Shown piece after piece: positions 8,997-18,107 of a stretch of 64,000 bases of DNA. The stretch is taken from assembly GCF_022879595.1 (NCBI RefSeq), contig NZ_CP084267.1:620001-684000 (forward strand). The letters are read 5' to 3'. Within the stretch, counting starts at the first letter, position 1, and the number at the start of each line of letters is the position of its first letter. Source of the DNA: Caballeronia sp. Lep1P3. GTDB taxonomy: Bacteria > Pseudomonadota > Gammaproteobacteria > Burkholderiales > Burkholderiaceae. Below the pieces are notes generated by a model. That model was not told the origin of the DNA. It searched no databases and saw nothing but the letters and a program-made list of their open reading frames with translations. Position numbers and translations under genes: made by a program.

Positions 8997-9905
8997 TCAC
9001 CGTCCCGCGCCGCGCACGCCGACATGAAGCGAATAGATCGATGACGTCGCCGCGATGAACAGGCGGTTCCGGTTGATCCCGCCGAACGTCAGGTTCGCGA
9101 CGACCTCCGGTATCAGTACCTTGCCGAGCAGCGTGCCGTCGGGCGCGTAGCAGTGCACGCCGTCTTCCGCGCTCGTCCAGACATTGCCGTGCTCGTCGAT
9201 ACGCATGCCGTCCGGCACGCCGCTCTGCATCTCGATGAACACGCGTCCGTGGCGCAACGCGCCTTCGCCCGATACATCGAATACGCGGATATGACGCGGC
9301 GCTTCGTCGTCGTGGGAAGCGGCCGAATCCGCAATATAGAGCCGCGATTCGTCCGGCGAAAAAGCGAGACCGTTGGGCTTCACGAAGTCGTCGCAGACCA
9401 GTTGCACGCGTGCGTCATCGCGCGACACGCGATACACGTTGCATCGCCCGATCTCGCTGTCGGCGCGATAGCCTTCGTAGTCGCTCAGGATGCCGTAGTC
9501 GGGATCGGTGAACCAGATGTCGCCCTTCGAATCGACGACGACATCGTTCGGCGAATTCAGCCGCTTGCCTTCGAAGTGCGATGCAAGCACGGTCACGCTG
9601 CCGTCGTGCTCCGTGCGCGTCACGCGCCGCGCACCGTGTTCGCAGCTCACGAGCCGCCCTTCGCGGTCGCGCGTGTTGCCGTTGCTGTAGTTCGACGGCG
9701 CGCGAAACACGCCCACGCCCATGCCCGGCGCCCAGCGCAGCATGCGGTTGTTCGGTATGTCGCTCCACACGAGCAGATCCGTCGCCGGAAAATACACCGG
9801 CCCTTCGGCCCAGAGACATTCGTCGGTCAGGCGGCTCAGGAACGCGTTGGGCTGAAGCAGCAGCCTGAAACGCGGATCGTGCACTTCGAAATCGCTGGGT
9901 TTCAT
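8997..9905 (-). CDS. SMP-30/gluconolactonase-family lactonase
   Basis: Predicted metal-dependent lactonase that opens a sugar-acid lactone. The 302 residues form a six-bladed propeller of the SMP-30/LRE family. Metal and active-site positions are recognisable: Glu in WAEGPVYFP, Asn in LNSPNDVVVD, Asn in VKPNGLAFSPD and Asp in SGVPDGMRID. The ATG at 9905 (MKPSDFEVHD) is chosen because GAGGAGAC lies directly before it; a start nine codons upstream has a poorer site. The gene lies between the transporter permeases and a binding protein on the same strand, so imported sugar probably passes through a lactone intermediate. No signal peptide is seen, so it acts in the cytosol. Confidence 0.88.
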   Translation of the reverse strand: MKPSDFEVHDPRFRLLLQPNAFLSRLTDECLWAEGPVYFPATDLLVWSDIPNNRMLRWAPGMGVGVFRAPSNYSNGNTRDREGRLVSCEHGARRVTRTEHDGSVTVLASHFEGKRLNSPNDVVVDSKGDIWFTDPDYGILSDYEGYRADSEIGRCNVYRVSRDDARVQLVCDDFVKPNGLAFSPDESRLYIADSAASHDDEAPRHIRVFDVSGEGALRHGRVFIEMQSGVPDGMRIDEHGNVWTSAEDGVHCYAPDGTLLGKVLIPEVVANLTFGGINRNRLFIAATSSIYSLHVGVRGAGR

Positions 9906-9946
9906 GTCTCCTCGCCTGGTGTCAATTGCCATCTCATCGCGCCATA

Positions 9947-10933
9947 TCAGCGCGCCGTCTTTCCGCCGGCCGCGACCGTCACCGCGATGATGAGCACGCC
10001 ATAGACGATCGCGCGCACGCCGGCATCCGCGCCGACCGCGTTGAGCGCGGCGTTCGTGAGAAACAGGAACATCGACGCGCCCCATACGCCGACGATCGTC
10101 GCCTTGCCGCCCGTCACCAGCGTGCCGCCGATCACGACCACGGCAATCGAGATCAGCATGTACTCGACGCCCATGTCGAGCGACGCGCCGCCCGATGTCG
10201 CCGCGAGCAGGAGCGCCGTGAGCGCCGCGATCATCGAGGAAAGCACATAGGCGAGGCAGCGCGTGCGGTGCACGTTTACGCCCGCGAGCCAGGCGGCCCG
10301 CGCGTTCTGTCCGATGGCGGAAAGCCTGCGCCCGTACACGGCGCGATGCAGCAGCACGGCGAGCGCCACCGACAACGCGAGCGCGACGAACGCGATATAC
10401 GGCACATGCAGGAACCGGCCCGTGGCGAACGCGCCGAGCGCGGGCGGCGGCGGCGGAAGCTGGCGTCCTTGCGTGATGGCGATCGACTGGATGATGAAGC
10501 TCGACGACAACGTCGCGATGATCGGCGGAATGCGCAGGAGGCGGATCAGCATGTAGTTCGCGATGCCGACGGCGACGCCCACGCCGAGCGCCGCCGCCAC
10601 GCCGAGCGCGATGCGCCCGTCGACGCCGCCCATCGCGTGCATGCCGACGACGCCCGCGAGCGCGATCGTCGATGGCACCGAGAGGTCGATGTTGCCAACG
10701 CCCGACGTGATGACGAGCATCTGCCCGAGTCCGACGAGCACCATGAACACGCCGTAGGTGAGCGCCGTCTGCGCGACGTTGCTCGCAATGCCGAAGCCGA
10801 AGATGCCGACGATGCCGAACCACACGAGCACCGTGCCGACGAACGACCACGCCCACGGCGCCTGAAGGCTTCTGAGCCGCGTCCACGCGGTTTCGCCGTT
10901 GGCGACGGCTTCGCCCGATGTCTGCGGTTTCAT
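9947..10933 (-). CDS. Sugar ABC transporter permease (RbsC type) 1
   Basis: Inner-membrane permease of the ribose/xylose-type (BPD_transp_2) family, 328 residues with about eight to ten hydrophobic segments. Recognisable elements are the early loop SGVGNIDLSVPS and the late segment ISIAVVVIGGTLVTGGKA, which are diagnostic for this family. Its ATG overlaps the stop of the upstream permease by four bases (ATGA), indicating translational coupling. Two different permeases probably form a heterodimer with the ATPase encoded upstream. A proline run (PPPPP) occurs in a periplasmic loop near residue 165. Confidence 0.9.
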   Translation of the reverse strand: MKPQTSGEAVANGETAWTRLRSLQAPWAWSFVGTVLVWFGIVGIFGFGIASNVAQTALTYGVFMVLVGLGQMLVITSGVGNIDLSVPSTIALAGVVGMHAMGGVDGRIALGVAAALGVGVAVGIANYMLIRLLRIPPIIATLSSSFIIQSIAITQGRQLPPPPPALGAFATGRFLHVPYIAFVALALSVALAVLLHRAVYGRRLSAIGQNARAAWLAGVNVHRTRCLAYVLSSMIAALTALLLAATSGGASLDMGVEYMLISIAVVVIGGTLVTGGKATIVGVWGASMFLFLTNAALNAVGADAGVRAIVYGVLIIAVTVAAGGKTAR

Positions 10934-11880
10934 TGCCGCTCCCCGCGTTGCAGCAGCACGCGCAGCGACAGCACGACGATCAGGATCGCGCCCTGCATGC
11001 CGACTTGCCAGTCCGCCGAGATGTTGAGAAAGGCGAGGAACGATGCCGCGAGCGTGAGCGTGATCGCGCCAAGGACCGCGCCGATGACCGACACGCGCCC
11101 GCCGACGAATTCGCCGCCGCCGAGAATCACCGCCGCGATCGACAGCAGCGTGTAGCGCAGCGCGAGGTTGGCATCGGCGGAAGTCGTGAGGCCGAGCAGC
11201 GACAGACCCGACAGCACGCCGAACACGCCCGCGATGCCGTAGAGCGTCGCCTTCGCGCGCACGAGCGACCAGCCGAAGCGCCGCATGGCGCGCGGATTGC
11301 CGCCCGCGCCGCGTATGCGCACGCCGGCCGAGGTGCGCATCAGCAGAAAGTGCCCGACGATGGCGATCAGCACCGACCACACGATAGGCGCGGCGATGAG
11401 CGGCGTCTGATAGCTCATCGCCGTGCCGAGCCAGCCGGGGCTCGTACCGCCCGGCGAAGGCAGCAGCACGATGGCGAGTCCGCTCCACACGAACGAAAGC
11501 CCGAGCGTCACGACGATGGACGGAATCTGCCGCAATTCGATCAGCGCGCCGACCGCCGCATACGCCAGCACGCAGCCGGCGAGCGCGAGCACGCCGAGCC
11601 ACGGCTTGCTGACGAGCAGCGTCGCGCCGATGCACGCGACGAGACTCACGAACGGACCGATGGACAAGTCCAGATCGTTGACGGTGATGATCGCGAGTTG
11701 CGCGAGCGTCGCGAGCACGATCGGCACCGCGAGGTTGAGCAGCAGGCTCGATCCGAAATAGGTCATCACGGTGGGCTGCATGACGAGGATCGGCACCAGC
11801 ACCGCGACGAGCGAGATGGCCGGCAGCAGCGCGCGCAGACGCGCCTGCGTGCCCTGAAACGTGATGCGCGCGGGCGTCAT
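10930..11880 (-). CDS. Sugar ABC transporter permease (RbsC type) 2
   Basis: Second inner-membrane permease, 316 residues, same family as its neighbour. ITVNDLDLSIGPFVS and SIAAVILGGGEFVGGR match the conserved cytoplasmic and coupling regions of RbsC/XylH-type permeases. It overlaps both neighbours by ATGA junctions, downstream of the ATPase gene and upstream of permease 1, so the ATPase and both permeases should be translated in a coupled way. Two divergent permease genes rather than one homodimeric permease is a common variant in Burkholderiaceae sugar importers. Confidence 0.9.
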   Translation of the reverse strand: MTPARITFQGTQARLRALLPAISLVAVLVPILVMQPTVMTYFGSSLLLNLAVPIVLATLAQLAIITVNDLDLSIGPFVSLVACIGATLLVSKPWLGVLALAGCVLAYAAVGALIELRQIPSIVVTLGLSFVWSGLAIVLLPSPGGTSPGWLGTAMSYQTPLIAAPIVWSVLIAIVGHFLLMRTSAGVRIRGAGGNPRAMRRFGWSLVRAKATLYGIAGVFGVLSGLSLLGLTTSADANLALRYTLLSIAAVILGGGEFVGGRVSVIGAVLGAITLTLAASFLAFLNISADWQVGMQGAILIVVLSLRVLLQRGERQ

Positions 11881-13364
11881 GCGGCGTGCTCCTCGAAGCT
11901 CGCTGCGAGCAGCGCTTCTTCCGTGCATTCGTCGGCGTGCAGCACGCGCGTGACCGCCGACGAGCGGAAAACATACGTGCGGTCGCAATGCGACAGCTCT
12001 TCGTTTTCGGTCGTGTACCAGACGAACGTGCGGCCTTTCGCGGCTTCGTCGTGGACAAGCTGGTAGATGTCGCGCTTGGTGCCGACATCGACGCCGCGCG
12101 TGGGATCGTCCATGAGGATGAGCTGTGCGTCCGAAGCCAGCGCGCGCGCGAACAGCACCTTCTGCTGATTGCCGCCCGAGAGCGACAGAATGCCCGCGTT
12201 CATCGACGCCCCGCGTATGCCGATCTTCGTGCGCCACGCTTCGACGAGCGCGCGCGCCGCCGCGAGATCGACAAGGCCGCGTCGGCGTTTCGCGCCGCCG
12301 AGCAGCCACCGCACATCCAGATTCTGCGCGATGGACCACACCGGAAACACGCCGTCGCGCCCGCGATCGCCCGCGACGAACGCCGCTTTCACGCGGCCCG
12401 CGCCGTGGCTCGTCGCGGCATCGTAGATGGCGAGCAGCGCCTCGGTCTGACCTTGCCCGGCGAGTCCCGCAAAGCCGACGATTTCCCCGCGCGACGCCTC
12501 GATCGTCGTATGTTTTCTCGCGCCGACGTGCCAGCGAAACGCACGCTCGTCGCGCAGCGCTTCGCGCGTGCGCGCGGTCGCGGGCGTTTTCTCCGCTTCG
12601 AGATGCTGGCCCATCGCCTGAATGATCGACGCGCGCTGCGCTTGCTCGCGCGGCAACACGCCGACGATGCCGCCGTCGCGCATCACCATCACGCGATCCG
12701 CCACGCGCTCGATTTCGCCCAGCATGTGCGTGATGAGCAGGCACGTAATGCCGCTTTCTGCCGCGCGCCGCACGAAGGCGAGCAGTTGATCGGCGGTGTG
12801 CGCGTCGAGCGACGAAGTCGGTTCGTCGAGAATCACGAGGCGCACGGGCGTGTCCGTCACCGTGAAGCCGCGCGCGATCTCCACCATCTGCTGTTGCGTG
12901 AGCGTGAGATCGGAAACGAGCTCGTTACCCTTGAGACCGTTGCCGGGGAAAATCTCTTCGAGCTTCTCGCGCATGAGCGCGGTGGCCTTGCGCCGCCAGC
13001 CGCGTCCGTGCAATTGCGGATGCACGATGGTCATGTTCTCCGCGACCGTCAGGTTCGCGCACAGCGACAGTTCCTGAAACACGCAGCGCACGCCGGCCTC
13101 GCGCGCGGCGTTGGCGTCGTAGTGCGGCGCGGCCGCGCCTTCCACTTCGATGCGTCCCTGCGTCGGCGGATACACGCCCGCGAGCACCGCCATCAGCGTG
13201 GATTTGCCCGCGCCGTTGTGTCCCGCGATGCCGACGCATTCGCCGCGCACGAACGCGAAGTCGATGTCCGCGAGCGCGCGCACCCGCCCGAAAGTCTTGC
13301 CGATGCCTTCGAAGCGAATCAGCGCGCGCGGTTGCTCGTTGCCGATCGTTGCTGTTGCGCCCAT
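11877..13364 (-). CDS. Sugar ABC transporter ATPase (RbsA/XylG type, duplicated)
   Basis: Energising subunit, 495 residues, two ABC domains in one chain. The first half has Walker A GHNGAGKST and Walker B LVILDEPTSSLD, with a degenerate signature (LTQQQMVEIAR). The second half lacks a proper Walker A (GLAGQGQTEALL) but has a good signature LSGGNQQKV and LILMDDPTRGVD. This asymmetry is normal for RbsA, MglA and XylG. GGAGG lies seven bases before the ATG. The binding-protein gene at 13398-14432 ends 33 bases upstream and the permeases follow by four-base overlap, defining one operon that reads leftwards from about 14.6 kb. Confidence 0.92.
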   Translation of the reverse strand: MGATATIGNEQPRALIRFEGIGKTFGRVRALADIDFAFVRGECVGIAGHNGAGKSTLMAVLAGVYPPTQGRIEVEGAAAPHYDANAAREAGVRCVFQELSLCANLTVAENMTIVHPQLHGRGWRRKATALMREKLEEIFPGNGLKGNELVSDLTLTQQQMVEIARGFTVTDTPVRLVILDEPTSSLDAHTADQLLAFVRRAAESGITCLLITHMLGEIERVADRVMVMRDGGIVGVLPREQAQRASIIQAMGQHLEAEKTPATARTREALRDERAFRWHVGARKHTTIEASRGEIVGFAGLAGQGQTEALLAIYDAATSHGAGRVKAAFVAGDRGRDGVFPVWSIAQNLDVRWLLGGAKRRRGLVDLAAARALVEAWRTKIGIRGASMNAGILSLSGGNQQKVLFARALASDAQLILMDDPTRGVDVGTKRDIYQLVHDEAAKGRTFVWYTTENEELSHCDRTYVFRSSAVTRVLHADECTEEALLAASFEEHAA

Positions 13365-13397
13365 TCACATGCCTCCATGCGTGGCGTCACGCCATGC

Positions 13398-14432
13398 TTA
13401 CTTCTTGTCGAGCAGCGCCACCGTCTGCGGCAAAGTGTAGGTCACGTCGGCGATGCCGCCCGGAGGCGTCGCTGCGAGCTTCGCGGGCAGTTCCTGCTGC
13501 GAGATGGCGAGCAGCGGCACGTTGATGGTCACTTCCTTCGGGATCTTCTTGCCCGCGAGCACCTGCTGCGCGACCCAGAACGCGAACGAGACCGCGCCGG
13601 GCGGGTTCGACAGCGAGCGCGACTGATAGCCGGTCTTCGCCTGCTCGCTCCACCATTGCAGTTCGGGATACGTGCTGCCGATGATCATCGGCGGCGCGGG
13701 GCGATTGGCGGCCTTGAACGCCTGCGCGATGCCGAAGGACATCTCGCCTTCGGTGGCGACGCCATCGACTTGCGGCAGCGTCGGCAGAATGCCTGCGACG
13801 GCCTTTTGCGCGACTGATTGCGTCCAGTCGCCGTTCACCGAGCCGACGAGCTTGAGACCCGGATGCTTTTTGAGGCCGTCGAGCACGCCTTCGTGCATGA
13901 GGTTGTCGACGGAAATGCCGGCCACGCCGCGCACTTCCAGAACGTTGCCGTGGCCGTTGAGCCGCGTCGCCAGATAGTCGACGCCCTGCTCCGCCCAGCC
14001 CTTGAAGTCGAAGTTGACGCGATACGCGCACGGTTCGTCGACGACGCCGTCGAACGACACGACGACCACGCCCGCGGCGCAGGCCTTTTTGATCGTACCG
14101 TTGAGCGCGGTGGGCGACACGGCGTCGATGACGATCGCGTTGTAGCCCTGCAGGATGAGGTTCTGGACCTGCTGCGCCTGTTCCGTCACCTGATTTTCGG
14201 CGGTCGTGAAAGCGGGCGCGGCGGCGATCTTCTTGTCCGCAACCGCCTGTTGCGCGACGGCGTTCCAGCTCTTGAGCATCGACTGCCGCCACGCGTTGCC
14301 GGCGAAGCTGTTGGACAGCGCGATCTTTTTCTGCGAGGTGTCGCCGGTTGCGACCTGCGCGTGCGCGGCGCCTGCGAGCGCGCACGCGGCAAGCGCGAAC
14401 GCGGCCCTGACCTGCATTCCTTTACGGAACAT
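13398..14432 (-). CDS. Periplasmic sugar-binding protein of ABC transporter (paralogue 2)
   Basis: First gene of the sugar importer operon, 344 residues. A Sec signal peptide (about residues 1-25, ending ALAGAAHAQ) is followed by VATGDTSQKKIALSNS. It is clearly paralogous to the protein encoded at 7941-8960: both share VATGDTS, the NLILQG region, DAVSPTALNG and FAFWV.QQ.LAGKK. The ATG at 14432 (MFRKGMQV) has AAAGGAGA upstream. The frame is open further upstream to 14672 but that part reads through the promoter region. Having two related binding proteins for one membrane complex suggests two ligands or a recent duplication. Confidence 0.88.
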   Translation of the reverse strand: MFRKGMQVRAAFALAACALAGAAHAQVATGDTSQKKIALSNSFAGNAWRQSMLKSWNAVAQQAVADKKIAAAPAFTTAENQVTEQAQQVQNLILQGYNAIVIDAVSPTALNGTIKKACAAGVVVVSFDGVVDEPCAYRVNFDFKGWAEQGVDYLATRLNGHGNVLEVRGVAGISVDNLMHEGVLDGLKKHPGLKLVGSVNGDWTQSVAQKAVAGILPTLPQVDGVATEGEMSFGIAQAFKAANRPAPPMIIGSTYPELQWWSEQAKTGYQSRSLSNPPGAVSFAFWVAQQVLAGKKIPKEVTINVPLLAISQQELPAKLAATPPGGIADVTYTLPQTVALLDKK

Positions 14433-14604
14433 CGAGTCGTCTCCTTTCATTCTTCTTGTCGAGAGGCGCTGCGCGACTTCATCTACAGCACGCCCCTTCC
14501 GGGCGCATCGGACAACAATGCCGATGCGACGCTTCCAGTCAGTCTGCTTGATTCGTCCTGCGGTCAGGCCAATCGCGGTGGTCAGGCCACCCGATCGCCG
14601 AGCC

Positions 14605-14634
14605 AGTATAGCGACTGTTGGGCGGCTCGTGCAA
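14605..14634 (-). promoter_or_regulatory. Sigma-70-type promoter of the sugar ABC operon
   Basis: On the minus strand, TTGCAC (14629-14634) is followed after 18 bases by TATACT (14605-14610), close to the -35/-10 consensus. Transcription would start near 14598, giving a leader of about 165 bases before the first binding-protein gene. Confidence 0.6.
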
Positions 14635-14642
14635 TTCGCGTG

Positions 14643-14656
14643 CGTTACCGGTAACG
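14643..14656. promoter_or_regulatory. Perfect palindromic operator CGTTACCGGTAACG
   Basis: A 14-bp perfect palindrome, with a central CG step typical of LacI/GntR-family (LacI-fold) repressor operators. It lies immediately upstream of the -35 of the sugar ABC operon promoter. A near copy, TTTACCGGTAAC, occurs at 39710-39721 upstream of the FAD-linked oxidase gene. No LacI-family regulator gene is in this window, so a trans-acting regulator is inferred. Confidence 0.55.
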
Positions 14657-14724
14657 GCGCCGGACTCGGCACCGGCGAAAGCGTCGGGAGACGGTCGACG
14701 CTTTCGCCATTCTGCGCGCCGCGC

Positions 14725-16266
14725 TCAGTGCGACGTGCGGAACACGGCCATCGTCGAGCGAAGCTGTTCGGCCTGATCCTGAAGCGAGCCGGCGGCGGCA
14801 GCGGCCTGTTCCACGAGCGCCGCGTTTTGCTGCGTGACTTCGTCCATCTGGCTGATCGCCTGATTCACCTGCTCGATGCCCCGGCTCTGCTCGTTCGATG
14901 CCGACGCGATTTCGTCCATGATGTTCGTCACGCGCTCGATCGCCGAGCCGATCTTGTTCATCGTTTCGCCCGCGAGACCGACGAGTTCGGTGCCCGCCTG
15001 AACGCGCGAACTCGACGCCTGGATCAGCTCGCGGATTTCCTTCGACGCCGTGGACGAGCGTTGCGCGAGACTGCGCACCTCGCCCGCGACGACCGCGAAG
15101 CCGCGGCCCTGATCGCCCGCGCGCGCCGCCTCGACCGCCGCATTGAGCGCGAGGATGTTCGTCTGGAACGCGATACCTTCGATCATGCCGATGATCTCGG
15201 CGATCTTATGCGAACTCTGCTCGATCTCGGCCATCGTGCCGACGACTTCGCCGACGATGTTCGCGCCTTCCTTCGCGACGTCGCGCGCATTGCCGGCAAG
15301 CCCGCTCGCCTGACGCGCGTTCTCCGAGTTGTGCTTAACGGCGGCCGTCAGTTGTTCCATGCTCGCGGCGGTTTCCTGGAGCGACGCGGCCTGTTCTTCC
15401 GTGCGCGAGGACAGGTCCGTATTGCCGACGGCGATTTCACGGCTCGCGCTCGCAATCGCGTTGGCGGCGGTTTTCACGCTGCCGATTGCCGCGACCAGTT
15501 GCGTGCGCATGCGCGCCATCGCATACATGAGGCTCGCGCGGTCGTTCGCGAGCACGGCGACGTCCACCGTCAGGTTGTTGTTCGCGATCTGATTGGCCAC
15601 TTCAGCCGCGTAGGCCGGCTCGCCGCCCATCGCGCGAAGAATGCCGCGATTGAGCCGCGACACGACGATGCACAGCGCGAGCGCGATCACCGCGAGCAGG
15701 CCGAGACTCCAGCCGAGCGACGTGTAGAACGCGGCGTCGATGTCGTCGATATAGACGCCCGTCACGATGAGCCAGTCCCACGGCTGGTACATCGACACGT
15801 AGGACATCTTCGGGAGGATTTCATTCGTGCCGGGCTTCGCGAACGAATAGTACGTGTAGCCCGCGCCCTCGCGCTTGCCCACGTCGATGAGCTCGCGATA
15901 CAGATAGACGCCCTTCGGATCCTTGAAGTCCATCATGGTCTTGCCGACGAACTCCGGCTTCATCGGGTGCGCGAGAACCTTCGCCTGCGAATCGAACACG
16001 CTGAAGTAGCCGCTGTCGCCGAAGCGAATGTCGCGGAGCGCGTTCAATGCGCCCTGCTTCGCCGCCTCCTGCGTGATCGCGCCGGAAGCCGCCTGCTGCG
16101 CGAATTCCTTGATGATGCTGTTCGCCACCTCGGTCGCGTGCTTGATGTCGAGCCGCGTCTCTTCGGTGCGCAAGGCGCGCATGCGAAACGCGTCGGCGAC
16201 CGAGATGCCCGCGAGGCACGCGAGACTCAGGATGAGAGGAAGCCACAGTTTTCTGGAAAAAGTCAT
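14725..16266 (-). CDS. Methyl-accepting chemotaxis protein with periplasmic Cache-type domain
   Basis: Inner-membrane chemoreceptor of 513 residues. An N-terminal TM (about 7-27) and a second TM (about 185-207) enclose a periplasmic single-Cache-like domain ([34 protein letters not shown]). A HAMP region follows, then a cytoplasmic signalling domain whose tip reads [15 protein letters not shown], with methylation helices on each side ([16 protein letters not shown]). Cache domains of this kind often bind small organic acids or amines, but the ligand cannot be named here. A sigma-28-like promoter lies upstream at 16336-16362, consistent with flagellar regulon membership. It is a single-gene unit. 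Confidence 0.93.
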   Translation of the reverse strand: MTFSRKLWLPLILSLACLAGISVADAFRMRALRTEETRLDIKHATEVANSIIKEFAQQAASGAITQEAAKQGALNALRDIRFGDSGYFSVFDSQAKVLAHPMKPEFVGKTMMDFKDPKGVYLYRELIDVGKREGAGYTYYSFAKPGTNEILPKMSYVSMYQPWDWLIVTGVYIDDIDAAFYTSLGWSLGLLAVIALALCIVVSRLNRGILRAMGGEPAYAAEVANQIANNNLTVDVAVLANDRASLMYAMARMRTQLVAAIGSVKTAANAIASASREIAVGNTDLSSRTEEQAASLQETAASMEQLTAAVKHNSENARQASGLAGNARDVAKEGANIVGEVVGTMAEIEQSSHKIAEIIGMIEGIAFQTNILALNAAVEAARAGDQGRGFAVVAGEVRSLAQRSSTASKEIRELIQASSSRVQAGTELVGLAGETMNKIGSAIERVTNIMDEIASASNEQSRGIEQVNQAISQMDEVTQQNAALVEQAAAAAGSLQDQAEQLRSTMAVFRTSH

Positions 16267-16335
16267 GCGTTGCTCGTTGCTAATTTCGTTGATGTGCGCC
16301 GCAGTGGGCGTCGGCCAATGAGCCTTCGTGCTGCA

Positions 16336-16362
16336 TTAACGGAAACGGACGGGGCGACTTGA
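16336..16362 (-). promoter_or_regulatory. Sigma-28-like promoter of the chemoreceptor gene
   Basis: Minus-strand TCAAG, 14 bases, then TCCGTTAA. The spacing is identical to the TAAAG-N14-GCCGTTAT promoter at 5450-5476, and TCAAG is a frequent -35 variant of FliA promoters in pseudomonads. The start would be near 16329, about 63 bases before the chemoreceptor ATG. The match is weaker than the other, but the gene class fits. Confidence 0.5.
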
Positions 16363-16445
16363 TGGTGCGCGCGGAAAAATGCGGCGGCGCAAGCGCGATC
16401 GCCCGCCGCGCGAGGAAAAAAGACGAGGGAAAACCCTGACGACGG

Positions 16446-16466
16446 GATTCCCACGGCGCGGGAATC
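16446..16466. promoter_or_regulatory. Inverted repeat with following T-run upstream of iclR-type gene
   Basis: GATTCCC-N7-GGGAATC, perfect seven-base arms, followed by GCATTTTT. It resembles a rho-independent terminator pointing right, yet it lies in a divergent promoter region 62 bases before the IclR-type gene. An operator for that regulator, or an attenuator, is equally possible. Confidence 0.4.
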
Positions 16467-16527
16467 GCATTTTTGTCCGGCGGGAGCGGCGTGGCATGCT
16501 TCGGCTACGTCTTCATCGCTTCTTTCC

Positions 16528-17292
16528 GTGCTCAAACACAACGTGAAACAGGAATCGGGCGCAACGGGCGCCGAGCGGCTGCTCCTCGTGCTGACCGCGC
16601 TCGCGGGCCACGGCAAGGCCATGTCCGTGAAGGACATGCTCGGCGCGACCGGTCTCGCGCAGAGCACGCTGTATCGGCAAGTGGCGCTGCTCAAGCGCTG
16701 GGGTTTCGTGACCGAGGATTCGGGCTACTACGCGCCCGGCCCCATCAGTCTTCAACTCGCGCTCGGTTTCGACATCAATTCGATGCTCGTCGAAGCGAGC
16801 CGCGACGCGATGATGCAGCTTTCGCGCGCGACGCAGGAAAGCGTCGGGCTGATCGTCGCCGTCAACGATCAGGTGATCTGCCTCGAGATGATCGAAAGCA
16901 CGCACTCGCTGCGCTGCTCGTTCGAAAAGGGCCGCGCGGTGCCGTTGCGCGCGGGCGCATCGGCGAAGTCGCTGCTCGCGTTCATGGCGGAGAAAACGCG
17001 CGCCGAGACGCTCGCGCGCCAGTTCGCCGAAGGCGACGCCGCGCGCGCCGCGCTCGAAGCGGAACTGGAACGCATCCGCGCGCGCGGCTACGCAATGAGC
17101 GACAGCGAAGTCGATCCCGGCGTCTGGGGCGTGAGCGCGCCCGTGTTCCGGCGCGCGTCGCGCGGCGCGGGCGCGAGCGCCTCGATCACGCTGATGGCGC
17201 CTTCCTCGCGCGCGGCGGGCCGCGAGCAGCAGTTCGCCGACTGGACCGTGCGAGCGGCCAACGCCATATCCGCGCGGCTGCAAGCCGCCTGA
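16528..17292 (+). CDS. IclR-family transcriptional regulator
   Basis: DNA-binding regulator of 254 residues. An N-terminal winged helix-turn-helix (about 12-65, with LAQSTLYRQVALLKRWGFV) is followed by an IclR effector domain (about 80-250; RAGASAKSLLAFM, ERIRARGYAMSDSE). The start is GTG at 16528, chosen as the first start with full N-terminus; a GTG at 16543 is an alternative and neither has a strong ribosome site. It directly precedes an amino acid ABC transporter and hutDFG on the same strand, so it probably regulates them. The ligand is likely a histidine breakdown product or the transported amino acid, which is an inference from context. Confidence 0.88.
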   Translation: MLKHNVKQESGATGAERLLLVLTALAGHGKAMSVKDMLGATGLAQSTLYRQVALLKRWGFVTEDSGYYAPGPISLQLALGFDINSMLVEASRDAMMQLSRATQESVGLIVAVNDQVICLEMIESTHSLRCSFEKGRAVPLRAGASAKSLLAFMAEKTRAETLARQFAEGDAARAALEAELERIRARGYAMSDSEVDPGVWGVSAPVFRRASRGAGASASITLMAPSSRAAGREQQFADWTVRAANAISARLQAA

Positions 17293-17334
17293 CCCCAACG
17301 CAAGACTGATCCCACACCTTTCGGAGCCCACACG

Positions 17335-18105
17335 ATGAAACTCAAGACTCTCCTCTGCGCCGCGAGCCTCGGCATCGCGATGACGATGGCCGCGCCCGGC
17401 GCGGCCTTCGCGCAAGACTCGAACGTGCTGAACGTCGCGACCGACGCCACCTTCCCGCCGATGGAATTCGTCGACAAAGGCCAGCGCACCGGCTTCGACA
17501 TCGACATCATGAACGCGCTCGCGAAAGCGATGGGCAAGCAGGTCCAGTGGACGGACATCGACTTCAAGGGGCTGATTCCGGGCCTCGTCGCGCACCGCTT
17601 CGACGCGGCGATCTCGGGCATCTACATCACGCCGGAGCGCGCGCAGGTCGTCGACTTCACGCAGTCGTACTTCGCGGGCGGCCTCTCCGCACTCGTCAAG
17701 GCCGATTCGCCCATCAAAACGCTCGCCGATCTCAACGGCAAGAAAGTGACCGTGCAGGTCGGCACGAAGTCGGTGAACTTCCTGCGCGACAACTACCCGC
17801 AAGTGGAGCGCGTGGAAGTGGAAAAGAATCAGGAGATGTTCGATCTCGTCGGCATCGGCCGCGCGGATGCCGCCGTCACGGGCAAGCCCGCCGCGTATCA
17901 GTTCGTCCGCACGCGCGCAGGCTTTCGCGTGCTCGACAAGGAGCTGACCACCGAAGCGTATGGCATCGCGGTGCGCAAGGACGAGCCGAAGCTGCGCGAC
18001 GCGATGAACGCCGCGCTCGCGAAGATCAAGGCGGACGGCACGTATGACGCCATCGTGAAGAAGTGGTTCAGCGGCAGTGGCAGCACCACGGCAAGCGCGA
18101 AGTGA
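17335..18105 (+). CDS. Polar amino acid ABC transporter, periplasmic binding protein
   Basis: Extracytoplasmic solute-binding protein family 3, 256 residues. The signal peptide ends at GAAFAQ (about residue 27). Conserved parts are [44 protein letters not shown] and GRADAAVTG, typical of glutamine/histidine/arginine binders. It is the first gene of a transporter-catabolic operon: permease follows after two bases, then ATPase and hutDFG. The context favours histidine, urocanate or formiminoglutamate as ligand, though the family cannot be resolved by eye. Confidence 0.9.
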   Translation: MKLKTLLCAASLGIAMTMAAPGAAFAQDSNVLNVATDATFPPMEFVDKGQRTGFDIDIMNALAKAMGKQVQWTDIDFKGLIPGLVAHRFDAAISGIYITPERAQVVDFTQSYFAGGLSALVKADSPIKTLADLNGKKVTVQVGTKSVNFLRDNYPQVERVEVEKNQEMFDLVGIGRADAAVTGKPAAYQFVRTRAGFRVLDKELTTEAYGIAVRKDEPKLRDAMNAALAKIKADGTYDAIVKKWFSGSGSTTASAK

Positions 18106-18107
18106 CG

